Below are positions 35,511 through 44,259 of a stretch of 64,000 nucleotides of DNA, piece after piece. The notes beneath the pieces are model-generated. The model saw only the letters and a list, made by a program, of their open reading frames with translations. It was not told the DNA's origin and made no database searches. Source of the stretch: Streptomyces antioxidans (GTDB lineage Bacteria; Actinomycetota; Actinomycetes; Streptomycetales; Streptomycetaceae). Numbering within the stretch: the first letter of the stretch is position 1; each line of letters opens with the position of its first letter. Both the position numbers and the translations under genes were made by a program. The DNA lies in assembly GCF_000968685.2 (NCBI RefSeq), contig NZ_LAKD02000024.1, forward strand, positions 40,234 to 104,233. Direction: 5' to 3'.

Positions 35511-37055
35511 ATGGCACCCACCCTCAGCCTCAAGCCCCGAACCGCCTGGGGCGACGCCTGGCAGCGCTGCCTTGCCGTCGCCCCCGAGGCGTTCCAGGAC
35601 GACCGAGTCCTCAACCTCTGGGACGGCACCTGGCACCGCGACGGCCGGGCCCTCCCCGCCACCACTCCCGTGGACGGCACCCCCATCGCGGGCCCGCCAC
35701 GGCTGGACGCCACCACCGCCCACCGGGCCGTACGCGCCTCCCTCGACCAGCACCGCCGCTGGCGCCACATCGCGCTCCCGGAGCGGAAGGCCCGCGTCGC
35801 CGCCACCCTCGACGCGCTCACCGAACACCGCGAACTCCTCGCCCTCCTCCTCGTCTGGGAGATCGGCAAGCCCTGGCGGCTGGCCCAGGCCGATGTGGAC
35901 CGGGCCATCGACGGCGTCCGCTGGTACGTCGACGAGATCGACCGCATGGCCGAGGGCCGCACCCCGCTGCCCGGCCCGGTCTCCAACATCGCCAGCTGGA
36001 ACTACCCGATGAGCGTCCTCGCCCACGCCATGCTCGTCCAGGCGCTGGCCGGCAACGCCGTCATCGCCAAGACCCCCACCGACGGCGGTCTCGCCTGCCT
36101 CACCCTCGCCTGCGCGCTCGCCGCCCGCGAGGGCATCCCGGTCACCCTCGTCAGCGGCAGCGGCGGCGAGCTCTCCGAGGCCCTGGTCCGCTCGCCCGAG
36201 ATCGGCTGCGTCTCCTTCGTCGGCGGCCGGGACACCGGCGCCCGGGTCGCCACGGCCGTCGCCGACCTCGGCAAGCGCCACATCCTGGAACAGGAGGGCC
36301 TCAACGCCTGGGGCATCTGGAACTTCACCGACTGGGACGCCCTCGCCCCGCTGATCCGCAAGACCTTCGACTACGGCAAGCAGCGCTGCACCGCCTATCC
36401 GCGCTTCGTCGTCCAGCGCTCGTCCTTCGACGCCTTCCTCTCCGTCTACCTCCCGGCGGTGCGCTCCATCCGGGTGGGACACCCGCTCGCCGTCGAGAAC
36501 CCCTCCGACAACCTCCCCGACCTGGACTTCGGCCCCCTGATCAACGCGGCCAAGGCCAAGGAACTCGCCGACCAGGTGTCCGAGGCCATCGACCGCGGCG
36601 CCGTACCCCTCCACCGCGGCGACCTCGCCGACGGCCCCTTCCTCCCCGGCCAGGACCTCTCCGCCTACGCGGCCCCCGTCACCCTCCTCAACCCGCCCTC
36701 GACCTCCCCGCTCCACCACGCCGAGCCCTTCGGTCCGGTCGACACCCTCGTCCTGGTCGACACCGAGGCCGAACTGCTCGCCGCCATGAACGCCAGCAAC
36801 GGCGCCCTCGTCGCCACCCTCTCCTGCGACGACCCCGCCACCTACGACCGCCTGGCCCCCCAGATCCGCGCCTTCAAGACCGGCCACGGCAAGCCCCGCT
36901 CCCGCGGCGACCGCGACGAGCTCTTCGGCGGCTTCGGCCACTCCTGGCACGGCGCCTTCGTCGGCGGCGACCTCCTGGTCCACGCCGTCACCGAGGGCCC
37001 GGCCCCCGAACGCCTCCCCGGCAACTTCCCCGACTACCACCTGATGCCCACCTGA
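35511..37055 (+). CDS. Aldehyde dehydrogenase family protein
   Basis: 514 residues. The catalytic cysteine is Cys293 (GKQRCTAYPRF), and Glu260 in LEQEGLNAWGIW takes the place of the usual ELGGKN block. The cofactor loop is AKTPTDGG and the late GPVDTL block replaces the usual GPV-x2-V. The divergence suggests an unusual substrate. It lies 193 bp after sucD and probably belongs to the same unit; glyoxylate or formyl/oxalyl-derived aldehydes are possible substrates (inference). A GGAGATCACCG spacer precedes the ATG. A strong hairpin follows the stop. Confidence 0.78.
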   Translation: MAPTLSLKPRTAWGDAWQRCLAVAPEAFQDDRVLNLWDGTWHRDGRALPATTPVDGTPIAGPPRLDATTAHRAVRASLDQHRRWRHIALPERKARVAATLDALTEHRELLALLLVWEIGKPWRLAQADVDRAIDGVRWYVDEIDRMAEGRTPLPGPVSNIASWNYPMSVLAHAMLVQALAGNAVIAKTPTDGGLACLTLACALAAREGIPVTLVSGSGGELSEALVRSPEIGCVSFVGGRDTGARVATAVADLGKRHILEQEGLNAWGIWNFTDWDALAPLIRKTFDYGKQRCTAYPRFVVQRSSFDAFLSVYLPAVRSIRVGHPLAVENPSDNLPDLDFGPLINAAKAKELADQVSEAIDRGAVPLHRGDLADGPFLPGQDLSAYAAPVTLLNPPSTSPLHHAEPFGPVDTLVLVDTEAELLAAMNASNGALVATLSCDDPATYDRLAPQIRAFKTGHGKPRSRGDRDELFGGFGHSWHGAFVGGDLLVHAVTEGPAPERLPGNFPDYHLMPT

Positions 37056-37069
37056 CCACCCTCCGTGCC

Positions 37070-37103
37070 CGCCCCCGCGTCCCCCCAGGTCGGCGCGGGG
37101 GCG
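37070..37103 (+). terminator. Terminator-like hairpin after the aldehyde dehydrogenase gene
   Basis: CGCCCCCGCG (37070-37079) pairs perfectly with CGCGGGGGCG (37094-37103) around a 14-base loop. No U-tract follows, as is common for high-GC actinomycete terminators. It separates the sucCD-aldehyde dehydrogenase unit from the tRNA gene. Confidence 0.6.
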
Positions 37104-37189
37104 AGCGCCCGGCATACGCAGGTGAAACGCACTCCGAAACCTTGGTATCGTGGTCCATGTCGCCGCGGCCGAGCTGCGGGGCACACCTG

Positions 37190-37274
37190 GTCCGGGTGGC
37201 GGAATGGCAGACGCGCTAGCTTGAGGTGCTAGTGCCCTTTATCGGGCGTGGGGGTTCAAGTCCCCCCTCGGACA
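37190..37274 (+). tRNA. tRNA-Leu, anticodon GAG
   Basis: An 85-base tRNA. The acceptor stem GTCCGGG pairs with CTCGGAC, followed by discriminator A. The anticodon stem CTAGC/GCTAG encloses the loop TTGAGGT, giving anticodon GAG. A long class-II variable arm (TGCCCTTTATCGGGCG) is typical of leucine tRNAs, and the T arm contains GGGGGTTCAAGTCCCCCC. CCA is not encoded. Its 3' end is the probable attachment site of the adjoining element: the last 20 bases (37256-37275) recur inverted at 63878-63897. Confidence 0.95.
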
Positions 37275-37276
37275 CG

Positions 37277-37577
37277 TATTGGTAGCCACAGGCTTTCTGC
37301 GAGTGCTGGTCGAGTTCCCTCTCGGCCAGCACTTTGTATTTCCCGGAGCCGTATGTGAGCCGCAGCCCCAGCTGCCGGTAGATCGCGGCCTCGTCCCTGG
37401 GCCTGGCCTGACGCACCACGGCGGCCAGATCCTTGATCAAGCGGACGAGCCGGGCGGTCCCGTCGTGGGACATCCGGGTCCCGCCCCCACGGATGACGCA
37501 CGCAGCTCGGCTTCGACCCCAGCCCGGCATGCCTTGGCCTCGTTGATCCACTGGATGACGAGGTTGGGGTCGGCGTG
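37277..37577 (-). pseudogene. Serine integrase C-terminal remnant, copy A
   Basis: Minus-strand frames read DPNLVIQWINEAKACR..EAELRASS, then after a frameshift MSHDGTARLVRLIKDLAAVV and DEAAIYRQLGLRLTYGSGKYK. This is the helical C-terminus typical of large serine recombinases from actinomycete elements, whose genes often end at the tRNA they target. Copy A reaches to within a few bases of tRNA-Leu. The catalytic N-terminal domain is absent. Copy B at 37796 shares about 200 bases and the same frameshift point. Confidence 0.65.
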
Positions 37578-37795
37578 AGAGCCGTGAAACGACGCAGGAT
37601 GGGAAGGTCGGGGATGTGGCAGGCCGGTGCCCCTGTACACGCCTCGATCTGACCTGGACGAAGAGGCTCGAATCGCACCGTGTCATGACCAACCGCGTTG
37701 CGTGCGAAAAGCATTGCACGAGAGGATATTCGGGGCGGATGAGACGCCTCTATTAGCCTTGTTGCGGCTGGTCAAAAGATCTCGTGAACGTCCCA

Positions 37796-38187
37796 GTAGA
37801 TCTCGGCCCCGCCCCCGGGCCCGGCCTGGCGCACCACGGCCGCCAAATCCTTGATCAAGCGGACGAGCCAGGCGATCTCGTCGCGGGACATCCGGGTCCC
37901 CGTCCCTTGGATGACGCGCGCAGCTCGGCTTCGGCCCTGGCCCGGCAGGCTTGGCTCTCGGTGATCCACTGGATGACGAGGGTGGGGTCGGCGCCTGCTT
38001 CGAGGGCGGCCCGGTGGGTGGCGAGTTTGGTGTCGCAGCCGGCGATCACCTTATGAGCGGCTACCACGGCGGCAGGCTCTTGGTCGGGTGCCGCCGTGGC
38101 CGCCATGAGGTCGATGGTGTCGTCGGGCCGGTGCGGCAGGAACGCCTTGGCCAGCCAGCCGTCGACGGGTGTGACGACCTCGAACAT
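37796..38187 (-). pseudogene. Serine integrase C-terminal remnant, copy B
   Basis: Second degenerate copy, extending further toward the catalytic part: VVAAHKVIAGCDTKLATHRA, DPTLVIQWITESQACRARAE and, after a frameshift, DEIAWLVRLIKDLAAVVRQ. It ends abruptly in WDVHEIF rather than reaching a tRNA. Direct repeat of copy A (37378-37575 against 37796-37994), so either two elements integrated in tandem or one was duplicated. Confidence 0.65.
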
Positions 38188-38567
38188 TGCGGACTCTCCG
38201 CCGTCGCCCTGTCAGCTCGCGCGGCCCGCACGCTCAAAGAGCACTGCGAATGACCACCCTCTGTTCGTATTCTCGTTCATGCTGCGCTGCCAGGGGCTGG
38301 CTGGGGGCAAAGTTGACGCCGTCGGTGAAGCACGGTGCGATCTCTCACCACAGCGCGACCAGCCGGTCTCCCCCACATCGCTGTCGTACCGCTCGGATTG
38401 CTCGCCCGTGCGAAATGCGTGATCAGGAGACGGGGACTTGCTCACCGGAGCGACGACGGAGCGACGACGGACACCTCGAGAACGGCATCGGCCTTCCAAA
38501 CCGACCGAGCATGCCCGTTGATCTCGATGCCGCACCGGAAACCCCCGAGTCCTCCGACTGTGAGGAG
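38188..38567. other. Stretch with no recognisable gene
   Basis: About 380 bases of lower-quality coding signal between the integrase remnant and the transposase fragment. I see no ribosome binding site with an adequate frame, no hairpin and no repeat. Confidence 0.4.
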
Positions 38568-38912
38568 TCAAGTAAGCATTTTCAGTCCGGTCAGGTCCCT
38601 CATGTCGGAGCCCGCTTTATCACCGCGTCTAACGCGCACCGAGATCAGACCAACTCGCGGTGCACGCGGCGTTCGTCCAGCGCAGGTCGGTCCAGCCATC
38701 CGAGCCTGGCGCCACTCCGTGGAACGCCGGTGGGTCCCACCGGACGGACCGAACGGGCACGCGGCAGTTGCTGCCACGTGCAGCCCGCCGTTGCCACGAA
38801 AGTGATCACACCCAGCACCTCCCGGTCGCGGCGCCGCAGGCCACCGCCCTGCGGCCCGGTTGGAGTGGGAGGAACGACCCGCTGGTACAGCTCCACCACT
38901 CATCCGGTGCAC
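38568..38912 (-). pseudogene. IS5-type transposase N-terminal fragment, frameshifted
   Basis: Minus-strand frames read ELYQRVVPPTPTGPQGG, DREVLGVITFVATAGCTWQQ, then in a second frame FGPSGGTHRRSTEWRQA and in a third LDERRVHRELV followed by a stop and SRCALDAVIKRAP. These match in order the N-terminal helix domain and the start of the DDE domain of IS5/IS1182-type transposases (TGCTWRQLP; FGPS..HRRF.EW; AIDSV). Several frameshifts and no downstream DDE residues: a dead remnant. Confidence 0.65.
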
Positions 38913-39116
38913 GGTCTATGAGCTGCGCACCCGGCCCCTCCAGCGCAGCGGTCTCTTCCGCTCACCGCCTTGGCCTGTTTCCGCGCCATGGTGTACGCGA
39001 TGGCCCAATCCCAGGGGTAAGTTCGACGCTCAACTCCGTGAAAGGGGCTGCGGAATAACGCTATCCACTTGGCACGGTCGTGGCTCATAATGACGCGGAC
39101 ACACGGGAGGACATAC

Positions 39117-40019
39117 TTGTCTGGTACGCATACGGTTGTGACTGACGGCCCGATGCCGCGCATCCACACCCCTGACGAAATTCAGGTTGCCCTTTCGACG
39201 TGCATCGTTCCTGACATCGCCGACCTGGTCACCGAGGGCCAGCAGGCACTGGCGCTGAAGCAGTTGCGCAACAAGGTTGACGGCCTGTCGGAGTTGCTGG
39301 AGCAGGCCCGCGGACTGGCCGGGCGTCAGGGCGGTGTCGTCATCGAGAACTGCGTCGTGGGACGGGATTCAGTCGTCGCGCTGCTGTCGGCTGCTTTCGG
39401 ATCGGTAGATCCTCTGGGCAACGGGATTCCAAGTCGGCTTGTGTTCGACGTTACTCCCCGTCGGGATGGCGAGGGTTACTCGTCGGCGGGTTCGTCCCGC
39501 GGCACCGGCGAGTTCTGGCTCCATAGCGACTCGGCGAACTTTCCAGTCCCGCACGCATTCGTCACGCTCGCCTGTGTCACCTTCGAGGCCGACCACGGTG
39601 GAGGTTCCCTCCTCATCGGTGCCGATTCGATTGCCCGTGATCTGATGGAGAGCGGGCACCAGGAGAGCATGCGGCTCCTCGGCGACCCGGTATTCCCCTT
39701 CATGTCGGGGTACCGGAACGAGGACGAGGTGGTACGTGGCCCCGTGCTGTACCGCGAGAACGACCGGTGGTGCGTTCGCTACCGCCGGCAACTGCTGGTG
39801 GAGGGTGGCCAGCGACTGGACTTGGACGACGAGCATGTACAGGCGTTGGCGGACTTCGAGACAACGATCAGCAAGCGGGAACTCCTAGCGGAGTTCACCC
39901 TTCTCCCGGGCGACGTGTGGATCTTGGACAACAGGCGTTGGCTGCACGGACGGCGCGCGTTCAGCGCGGAGGCGAATCGGTTGCTCAAGCGCTGCAAGGT
40001 GTACGGACCGGGACAGTGA
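39117..40019 (+). CDS. TauD/clavaminate-synthase-like Fe(II)/2-oxoglutarate dioxygenase
   Basis: 300 residues. The iron-binding facial triad is His136 and Asp138 in FWLHSDSA and His277 in NRRWLHGRR; the following Arg would bind 2-oxoglutarate. Typical chemistry is hydroxylation, desaturation or ring formation on an amino acid or small metabolite. The start chosen is TTG at 39117 with GGGAGG six bases upstream; ATG at 39090 lacks a ribosome binding site, and GTG at 39138 is an alternative. First gene of the plus-strand block, 49 bp before an S9 peptidase. Confidence 0.82.
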   Translation: MSGTHTVVTDGPMPRIHTPDEIQVALSTCIVPDIADLVTEGQQALALKQLRNKVDGLSELLEQARGLAGRQGGVVIENCVVGRDSVVALLSAAFGSVDPLGNGIPSRLVFDVTPRRDGEGYSSAGSSRGTGEFWLHSDSANFPVPHAFVTLACVTFEADHGGGSLLIGADSIARDLMESGHQESMRLLGDPVFPFMSGYRNEDEVVRGPVLYRENDRWCVRYRRQLLVEGGQRLDLDDEHVQALADFETTISKRELLAEFTLLPGDVWILDNRRWLHGRRAFSAEANRLLKRCKVYGPGQ

Positions 40020-40068
40020 CTCCTTCTGCCCTGCGGGCACATCACCGACCTTCGAGTTGGATGGCACC

Positions 40069-41856
40069 ATGGTGACTCACTTAGAAACGATGCCCGACTG
40101 GGAGAAGCGGTTTCGTGCTCCGCGTGTCGCGCTTCCCGATTGGGCGGAGAATGCTCCTGACCGCTCATTGTTCGTGTCCAATGCCACGGGGACGTACGAG
40201 CTTTACACCTGGGACCGCCAGACCGGCGAGCAACGGCAAGTAACCGACCGTGCGAAGGGCACGATGAACGGATTCGTGGCATCCGACGGGCGGACCGTCT
40301 GGTGGTTCGAGGACACCGACGGCGATGAATTCGGGGCGTGGGTATGCCAGCCCTTCGAGGGTGGTCCGACCGTGCTCGCCCTGCCCGGACTGGAGCCCTC
40401 GTATCCGGCCGGGATCGCGCTGAATGGGGACGGCTCTGTGGTCGTCGTCGGACGGTCGACGGATGAGTTCGGCTACACGGTCTGTGTCGTACGGGACGGA
40501 GGCGCTCCCGTCGAGATTTACCGGCACCACGAGTCGGCCCGCGTCCGTGATCTCTCTCGCGACGGAACGCTGATTGCCCTGGAACACACCGAGCACGGCG
40601 ACGCGATGCACCCCGCGCTGCGGGTCGTGCGGCTGGATGGCTTGGTGGTCGCCGAGTTGGACGACAGCACTGGCGGTGAGCGAGAGCTGGGACTGGAGAC
40701 ACGCGGGTTCGCACCCGTCCACGGGGACACCAGGCTGCTCGTCGGTCATCAGCGGCGGGGCCGCTGGGAGCCGCTGGTCTGGGATGTGATCTCGGGCGAG
40801 CAGTGGGACCTGAAGCTGGACCTGCCGGGCGACGTGAGCACCGAGTGGTATCCGGACGGGGACGGGCTGCTGGTGGTGCATGACTTCCAGGCACGAAGCG
40901 AGCTTTATCGCTACGACTTGGGCGCCCGTGAGCTAATCCGTCTCGAAAGCCCTGCGGGATCGGTGGGCGCGGCGACCGCGAGGCCCGACGGAACCGTCGA
41001 GTATCTGTGGTCCTCGTCCGCCACCCCGCCCGAAGTTCGCTCGACCAACGGTCTGGTCGTGCTCGATCCGCCCGGTTTCAAGGCGCCCGTCTCAGTGCCG
41101 GTCGAGGACGTATGGGTTGAGGGACCAGGCGGCCGGGTCCACACGCTGGTGCAGAGGCCGGCGGGCGAGGGTCCGTTCCCCACGGTCTTCGACATCCACG
41201 GTGGCCCGGTCCGGCACGATGGCGACGAGTTCATGGCGGGGCCGGCCGCGTGGGTGGACCACGGATATGCGGTCGTACGCGTCAACTACCGCGGCTCGAG
41301 CGGTTACGGCCGCGAGTGGACCGACGCCCTCAAGTACCGGGTCGGCCTCATCGAGCTGGAGGACATCGCCGCAGTCCGGGAGTGGGCGGTCACGTCGGGC
41401 CTCGCGGACCCCTCGCGACTGGTGCTCGCGGGCGGGTCCTGGGGCGGTTACCTCACCCTGCTCGGCCTCGGCACTCAGCCGGACGCCTGGGCTCTGGGGC
41501 TGGCTGCCGCTCCGGTCGCGGACTATGTCACCGCGTACCACGATGAGATGGAAAACCTGAAGGCGATAGACCGCGCTCTTTTCGGCGGCAGCCCCGAAGA
41601 ATTGCCCGAGCGCTTCGAAGCGTCTTCGCCGATCACCTATGTGGACCGGGTCAAGGTCCCCGTCCACATCTCTGCCGGTGTCAACGATCCGCGTTGCCCC
41701 ATCCGCCAAGTCGACAACTATGTGGACCGCCTCAAGGCTCGGGGCGCGGTGCACGAGATGTATCGGTACGACGCTGGCCACGGCTCCCTCGTGATGGAGG
41801 AAGTCATCACACAGGTGCGCCTGGGGATCGATTTCGCCAAGCGGCACTTGGGCTGA
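40069..41856 (+). CDS. S9 family peptidase (prolyl oligopeptidase/acylaminoacyl-peptidase type)
   Basis: 595 residues. A beta-propeller covers about 1-345, followed by an alpha/beta-hydrolase domain with Ser457 (GGSWGGY), Asp540 (GVNDPRCP) and His571 (DAGHGS), plus the oxyanion region HGGP. It cleaves short peptides, N-terminally blocked peptides or dipeptide units. In a biosynthetic block it may release, trim or detoxify a peptide product (inference). ATG at 40069 is chosen; the ribosome binding site is weak. Codon 5 is TTA (40081), making translation dependent on the bldA tRNA. Confidence 0.85.
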   Translation: MVTHLETMPDWEKRFRAPRVALPDWAENAPDRSLFVSNATGTYELYTWDRQTGEQRQVTDRAKGTMNGFVASDGRTVWWFEDTDGDEFGAWVCQPFEGGPTVLALPGLEPSYPAGIALNGDGSVVVVGRSTDEFGYTVCVVRDGGAPVEIYRHHESARVRDLSRDGTLIALEHTEHGDAMHPALRVVRLDGLVVAELDDSTGGERELGLETRGFAPVHGDTRLLVGHQRRGRWEPLVWDVISGEQWDLKLDLPGDVSTEWYPDGDGLLVVHDFQARSELYRYDLGARELIRLESPAGSVGAATARPDGTVEYLWSSSATPPEVRSTNGLVVLDPPGFKAPVSVPVEDVWVEGPGGRVHTLVQRPAGEGPFPTVFDIHGGPVRHDGDEFMAGPAAWVDHGYAVVRVNYRGSSGYGREWTDALKYRVGLIELEDIAAVREWAVTSGLADPSRLVLAGGSWGGYLTLLGLGTQPDAWALGLAAAPVADYVTAYHDEMENLKAIDRALFGGSPEELPERFEASSPITYVDRVKVPVHISAGVNDPRCPIRQVDNYVDRLKARGAVHEMYRYDAGHGSLVMEEVITQVRLGIDFAKRHLG

Positions 41857-41874
41857 TAGCAGGAGGACTGTCAC

Positions 41875-41931
41875 TTGGCAACAGATCCGGCCCTACGCCT
41901 GTTTGGTGCCGGAATGTATACCGCAACCTAA
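41875..41931 (+). CDS. Possible 18-residue peptide, strong ribosome binding site and TTG start
   Basis: A TTG at 41875 lies 8 bases after AGGAGG and opens the frame MATDPALRLFGAGMYTAT before TAA. It starts 18 bp after the S9 peptidase stop. The neighbouring oxygenase gene at 39117 also uses a TTG with a strong ribosome binding site, which makes this start credible. It could be a precursor or leader peptide, or the remains of a truncated gene. Nothing recognised. Confidence 0.35.
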   Translation: MATDPALRLFGAGMYTAT

Positions 41932-41986
41932 CGGCCTAACAATCGAGTATCCAAGTGTGCGAGGAAATTTCATAGAAAGGGGTGTC

Positions 41987-42088
41987 ATGCATATGTGCGT
42001 CCCCTATAAGGTCTCCGCGCGTTGGCCATCGGGCATGCAGACGTCATGTGGCTCACTAGTGACGGGGGGAATATGGACGAGGAGTTAA
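41987..42088 (+). CDS. Possible 33-residue peptide overlapping the dehydrogenase start
   Basis: ATG at 41987 with GAAAGGGG seven bases upstream. The frame begins MHMCVPYKVSARWPSG and ends in IWTRS, overlapping the dehydrogenase start (42073) by 16 bases in another frame. It contains two Cys and two Trp. A leader or precursor peptide, or a translational coupler for the next gene, are options; it may also be chance. No homologue recognised. Confidence 0.3.
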   Translation: MHMCVPYKVSARWPSGMQTSCGSLVTGGIWTRS

Positions 42089-43545
42089 GGCGTAAGAAGC
42101 TCGTGCTGATCGGACTCGGGCCGCATGCCAAGCGCATCTACTACCCTATGATCGAGAAGTGGCAGGCCGAGCACGATTTCGAGCTGGCCTTGCTGGTGGA
42201 GCTGGAAAGTCAGCGCGCGCCGGTCGAGCAATATCTGCGTGAGCGTCTTGTACAGCCTGAACGGATCGTCTACCTGCCGGACAGCGCCCGCCACGGCGGT
42301 GATAAGTTCACCGCCGAGTTGGACCGCTTTGCCGAGCCCGGCGATATCTGGGGCTGCATCATCGCGACCGAGCCCAAGGCGCATGGAGTCTATGCGCGGT
42401 GGGCGATCGAGTGCGGCGCGCACATCCTGATCGACAAGCCGCTGACCGCGTTCAACCTGCGCGACCGCCAGCCGGAGGAGGCGCTCCGACTGGTCGCCGA
42501 CCACCAGGAGATCCACACTGCTGCCGCGCGTCGGGGTGTGAACGTCCTGGTGCAGGCGCAGCGCAGGGCGCACATGGGCTACGAGATGATCCATGAGTAT
42601 TTGACGCAGTTCACCGGCGCCTACGAAGCACCACTGACCTATGTCGACATCTACCACGCCGATGGTATGTGGAACATGCCCGAAGAGTACTTCTCCCGCG
42701 AGAACCATCCGTACAAGTACGGCTACGGCAAGATCATGCACTCCGGGTACCACTTCATCGATCTCTACGCGTGGATGCTTCAGCTCAACCAGCGGCTGGA
42801 GCGAGCCAGTTGTGAACGCATCAACCTGGTGGCCCGGGAATCCAATGCCTACGATCACCTCGGCCAGGTCGACCATCAGCTCTACGAGCGATTCTTCGCC
42901 GACGCTGCCTCTGGCAACGTGCTGACCGATCCACAGTTGAAGGAGATCCGGGGCTACGGTGAGACAGACGTCTTCCTGCTGCTGCAAGCGATGCGCGGTG
43001 ACCGGGTGATTTCCACAGGCAGCCTGAATTTGCTCCAGACCTCGTTTTCTCGCCGTGCCTGGCCGAAGTTACCCGTGGACACCTACAAGGGCAACGGCCG
43101 GGTCCGGCACGAACGCGTCACCATTCAGGTAGGGCACCTGCTCAACATCCAGGTGCACAGCTACCAGTCGTACGAGGCCAAGGACTGGCATGGCGACAAG
43201 CCGGGTGTGGGTCAGTACGACCATTTCGACATCACCTTCTACCGCAACTGCCAGCTCGTCGGCGGGGAGGCGTTCGAGCTGATCACTCTCGGCGATGCGA
43301 TGCAGCGGACCAACGAGACGGACAAGAGCTACATAGGGCACAACGAGGCTGCCCGGGCGGAGGTCTTCCTCGACTTCCTCCACGGTCGCACCAGTCGTGC
43401 GGGCCTCTCGCACCACGAGCTGAGCATCAAGCTGGTATCCGCCGCCTACTACGACATCCTGCGCCGCCGGTACGGAGGGCTGAGTGCTCCCGTCATACAG
43501 ACGGCTCCGGGCGCGAGCGACTGGTTCAGCGATGCCAGCCGATGA
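42073..43545 (+). CDS. Gfo/Idh/MocA-like NAD(P)-dependent oxidoreductase, divergent
   Basis: 490 residues, longer than usual. The dinucleotide loop is LIGLGPHAKR (about 12-21, histidine in place of a glycine) and the conserved EKP appears as DKPLTAFN (121-123). A long C-terminal domain includes MHSGYHFIDLYAWML and HNEAARAEVFLDFL. Likely oxidises or reduces a sugar, cyclitol or amino-sugar-like intermediate. ATG at 42073 with a G-rich ribosome binding site. Codon 5 is TTA (42085). Its end overlaps the SDR gene by 14 bp. Confidence 0.78.
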   Translation: MDEELRRKKLVLIGLGPHAKRIYYPMIEKWQAEHDFELALLVELESQRAPVEQYLRERLVQPERIVYLPDSARHGGDKFTAELDRFAEPGDIWGCIIATEPKAHGVYARWAIECGAHILIDKPLTAFNLRDRQPEEALRLVADHQEIHTAAARRGVNVLVQAQRRAHMGYEMIHEYLTQFTGAYEAPLTYVDIYHADGMWNMPEEYFSRENHPYKYGYGKIMHSGYHFIDLYAWMLQLNQRLERASCERINLVARESNAYDHLGQVDHQLYERFFADAASGNVLTDPQLKEIRGYGETDVFLLLQAMRGDRVISTGSLNLLQTSFSRRAWPKLPVDTYKGNGRVRHERVTIQVGHLLNIQVHSYQSYEAKDWHGDKPGVGQYDHFDITFYRNCQLVGGEAFELITLGDAMQRTNETDKSYIGHNEAARAEVFLDFLHGRTSRAGLSHHELSIKLVSAAYYDILRRRYGGLSAPVIQTAPGASDWFSDASR

Positions 43546-44248
43546 CATCCCAGGAGTCGTGGTCACCGGGGCCGCGGGTGGCATAGGCGCGGCAGTGGCT
43601 CGGGAGGCAGTTGCCCGGGGCTACCGGGTGCTTGCACTGGTGCGTCAGCCACCGGCCGATCCGTCGGTCCTGGACCTTCCGGGGGTACGCGTCAGCGCTG
43701 CGGAGGTGACACGACAGGACGTGTCCTACGTCGTGGCTCGTGCCCTGGCCGAATTCGAGATCTCCCGCGTCGACGTACTTGTCAACGCGGCCGGGGTCGT
43801 ACGTCACGGCACGACGCTCGCCGCGACCTCGGCCGACAACGTGGTGGAGTCGCTGAACGTGCACTGCGTCGGCGCGCTGCGGATCACCCAGGCCTGCCTG
43901 CCCGCGCTGCTGCGTGCACCGCGCCCGGCGGTCCTCAATATGACCTCGCGGCACGGTTCGCTCGCGCTGGCGTCCGCCGGAGGGATACCTGGGGTCGAAG
44001 TCTCCTATGCCTACCGGATCGCCAAGGCGGCACAGAACATGTTGACCGCCTGCCTGCACCAGGAGCTGGCGCCCCGTGTGCGGGTCCTGGCGGTCCATCC
44101 TGGACAGGTGTCCACAGCGATCGCTCCCGCCGACGCCGACCGCAGCCCCGCAGAGGCGGCAAGACATCTGCTCGACCTGGCGGAGAACGCACCACAGGAG
44201 TGGTCGGGCCGATTCCTCGAACCGCCCGCAAATTTCCTCAAGTGGTAA
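43532..44248 (+). CDS. Short-chain dehydrogenase/reductase
   Basis: 238 residues. Cofactor motif TGAAGGIG (12-19), NAAG (85-88), catalytic Ser139 (MTSR), Tyr161 and Lys165 (YRIAK). Reduces a ketone or oxidises an alcohol with NAD(P). The ATG lies inside the preceding gene, and GGAGG near its stop serves the next one, so it is translated as part of the plus-strand operon. Substrate unknown. Confidence 0.85.
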   Translation: MPADDIPGVVVTGAAGGIGAAVAREAVARGYRVLALVRQPPADPSVLDLPGVRVSAAEVTRQDVSYVVARALAEFEISRVDVLVNAAGVVRHGTTLAATSADNVVESLNVHCVGALRITQACLPALLRAPRPAVLNMTSRHGSLALASAGGIPGVEVSYAYRIAKAAQNMLTACLHQELAPRVRVLAVHPGQVSTAIAPADADRSPAEAARHLLDLAENAPQEWSGRFLEPPANFLKW

Positions 44249-44259
44249 GGAGGGCTTGC

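Noticed and set aside
37216..37719. Minus-strand frames overlapping tRNA-Leu as intact genes
   Set aside because: They are integrase C-terminal debris with a frameshift and no catalytic domain; the frames simply run through the tRNA.
37378..37994. CRISPR array
   Set aside because: The two similar blocks are about 200 bp each and encode integrase sequence; no short regularly spaced repeats are present anywhere in the window.
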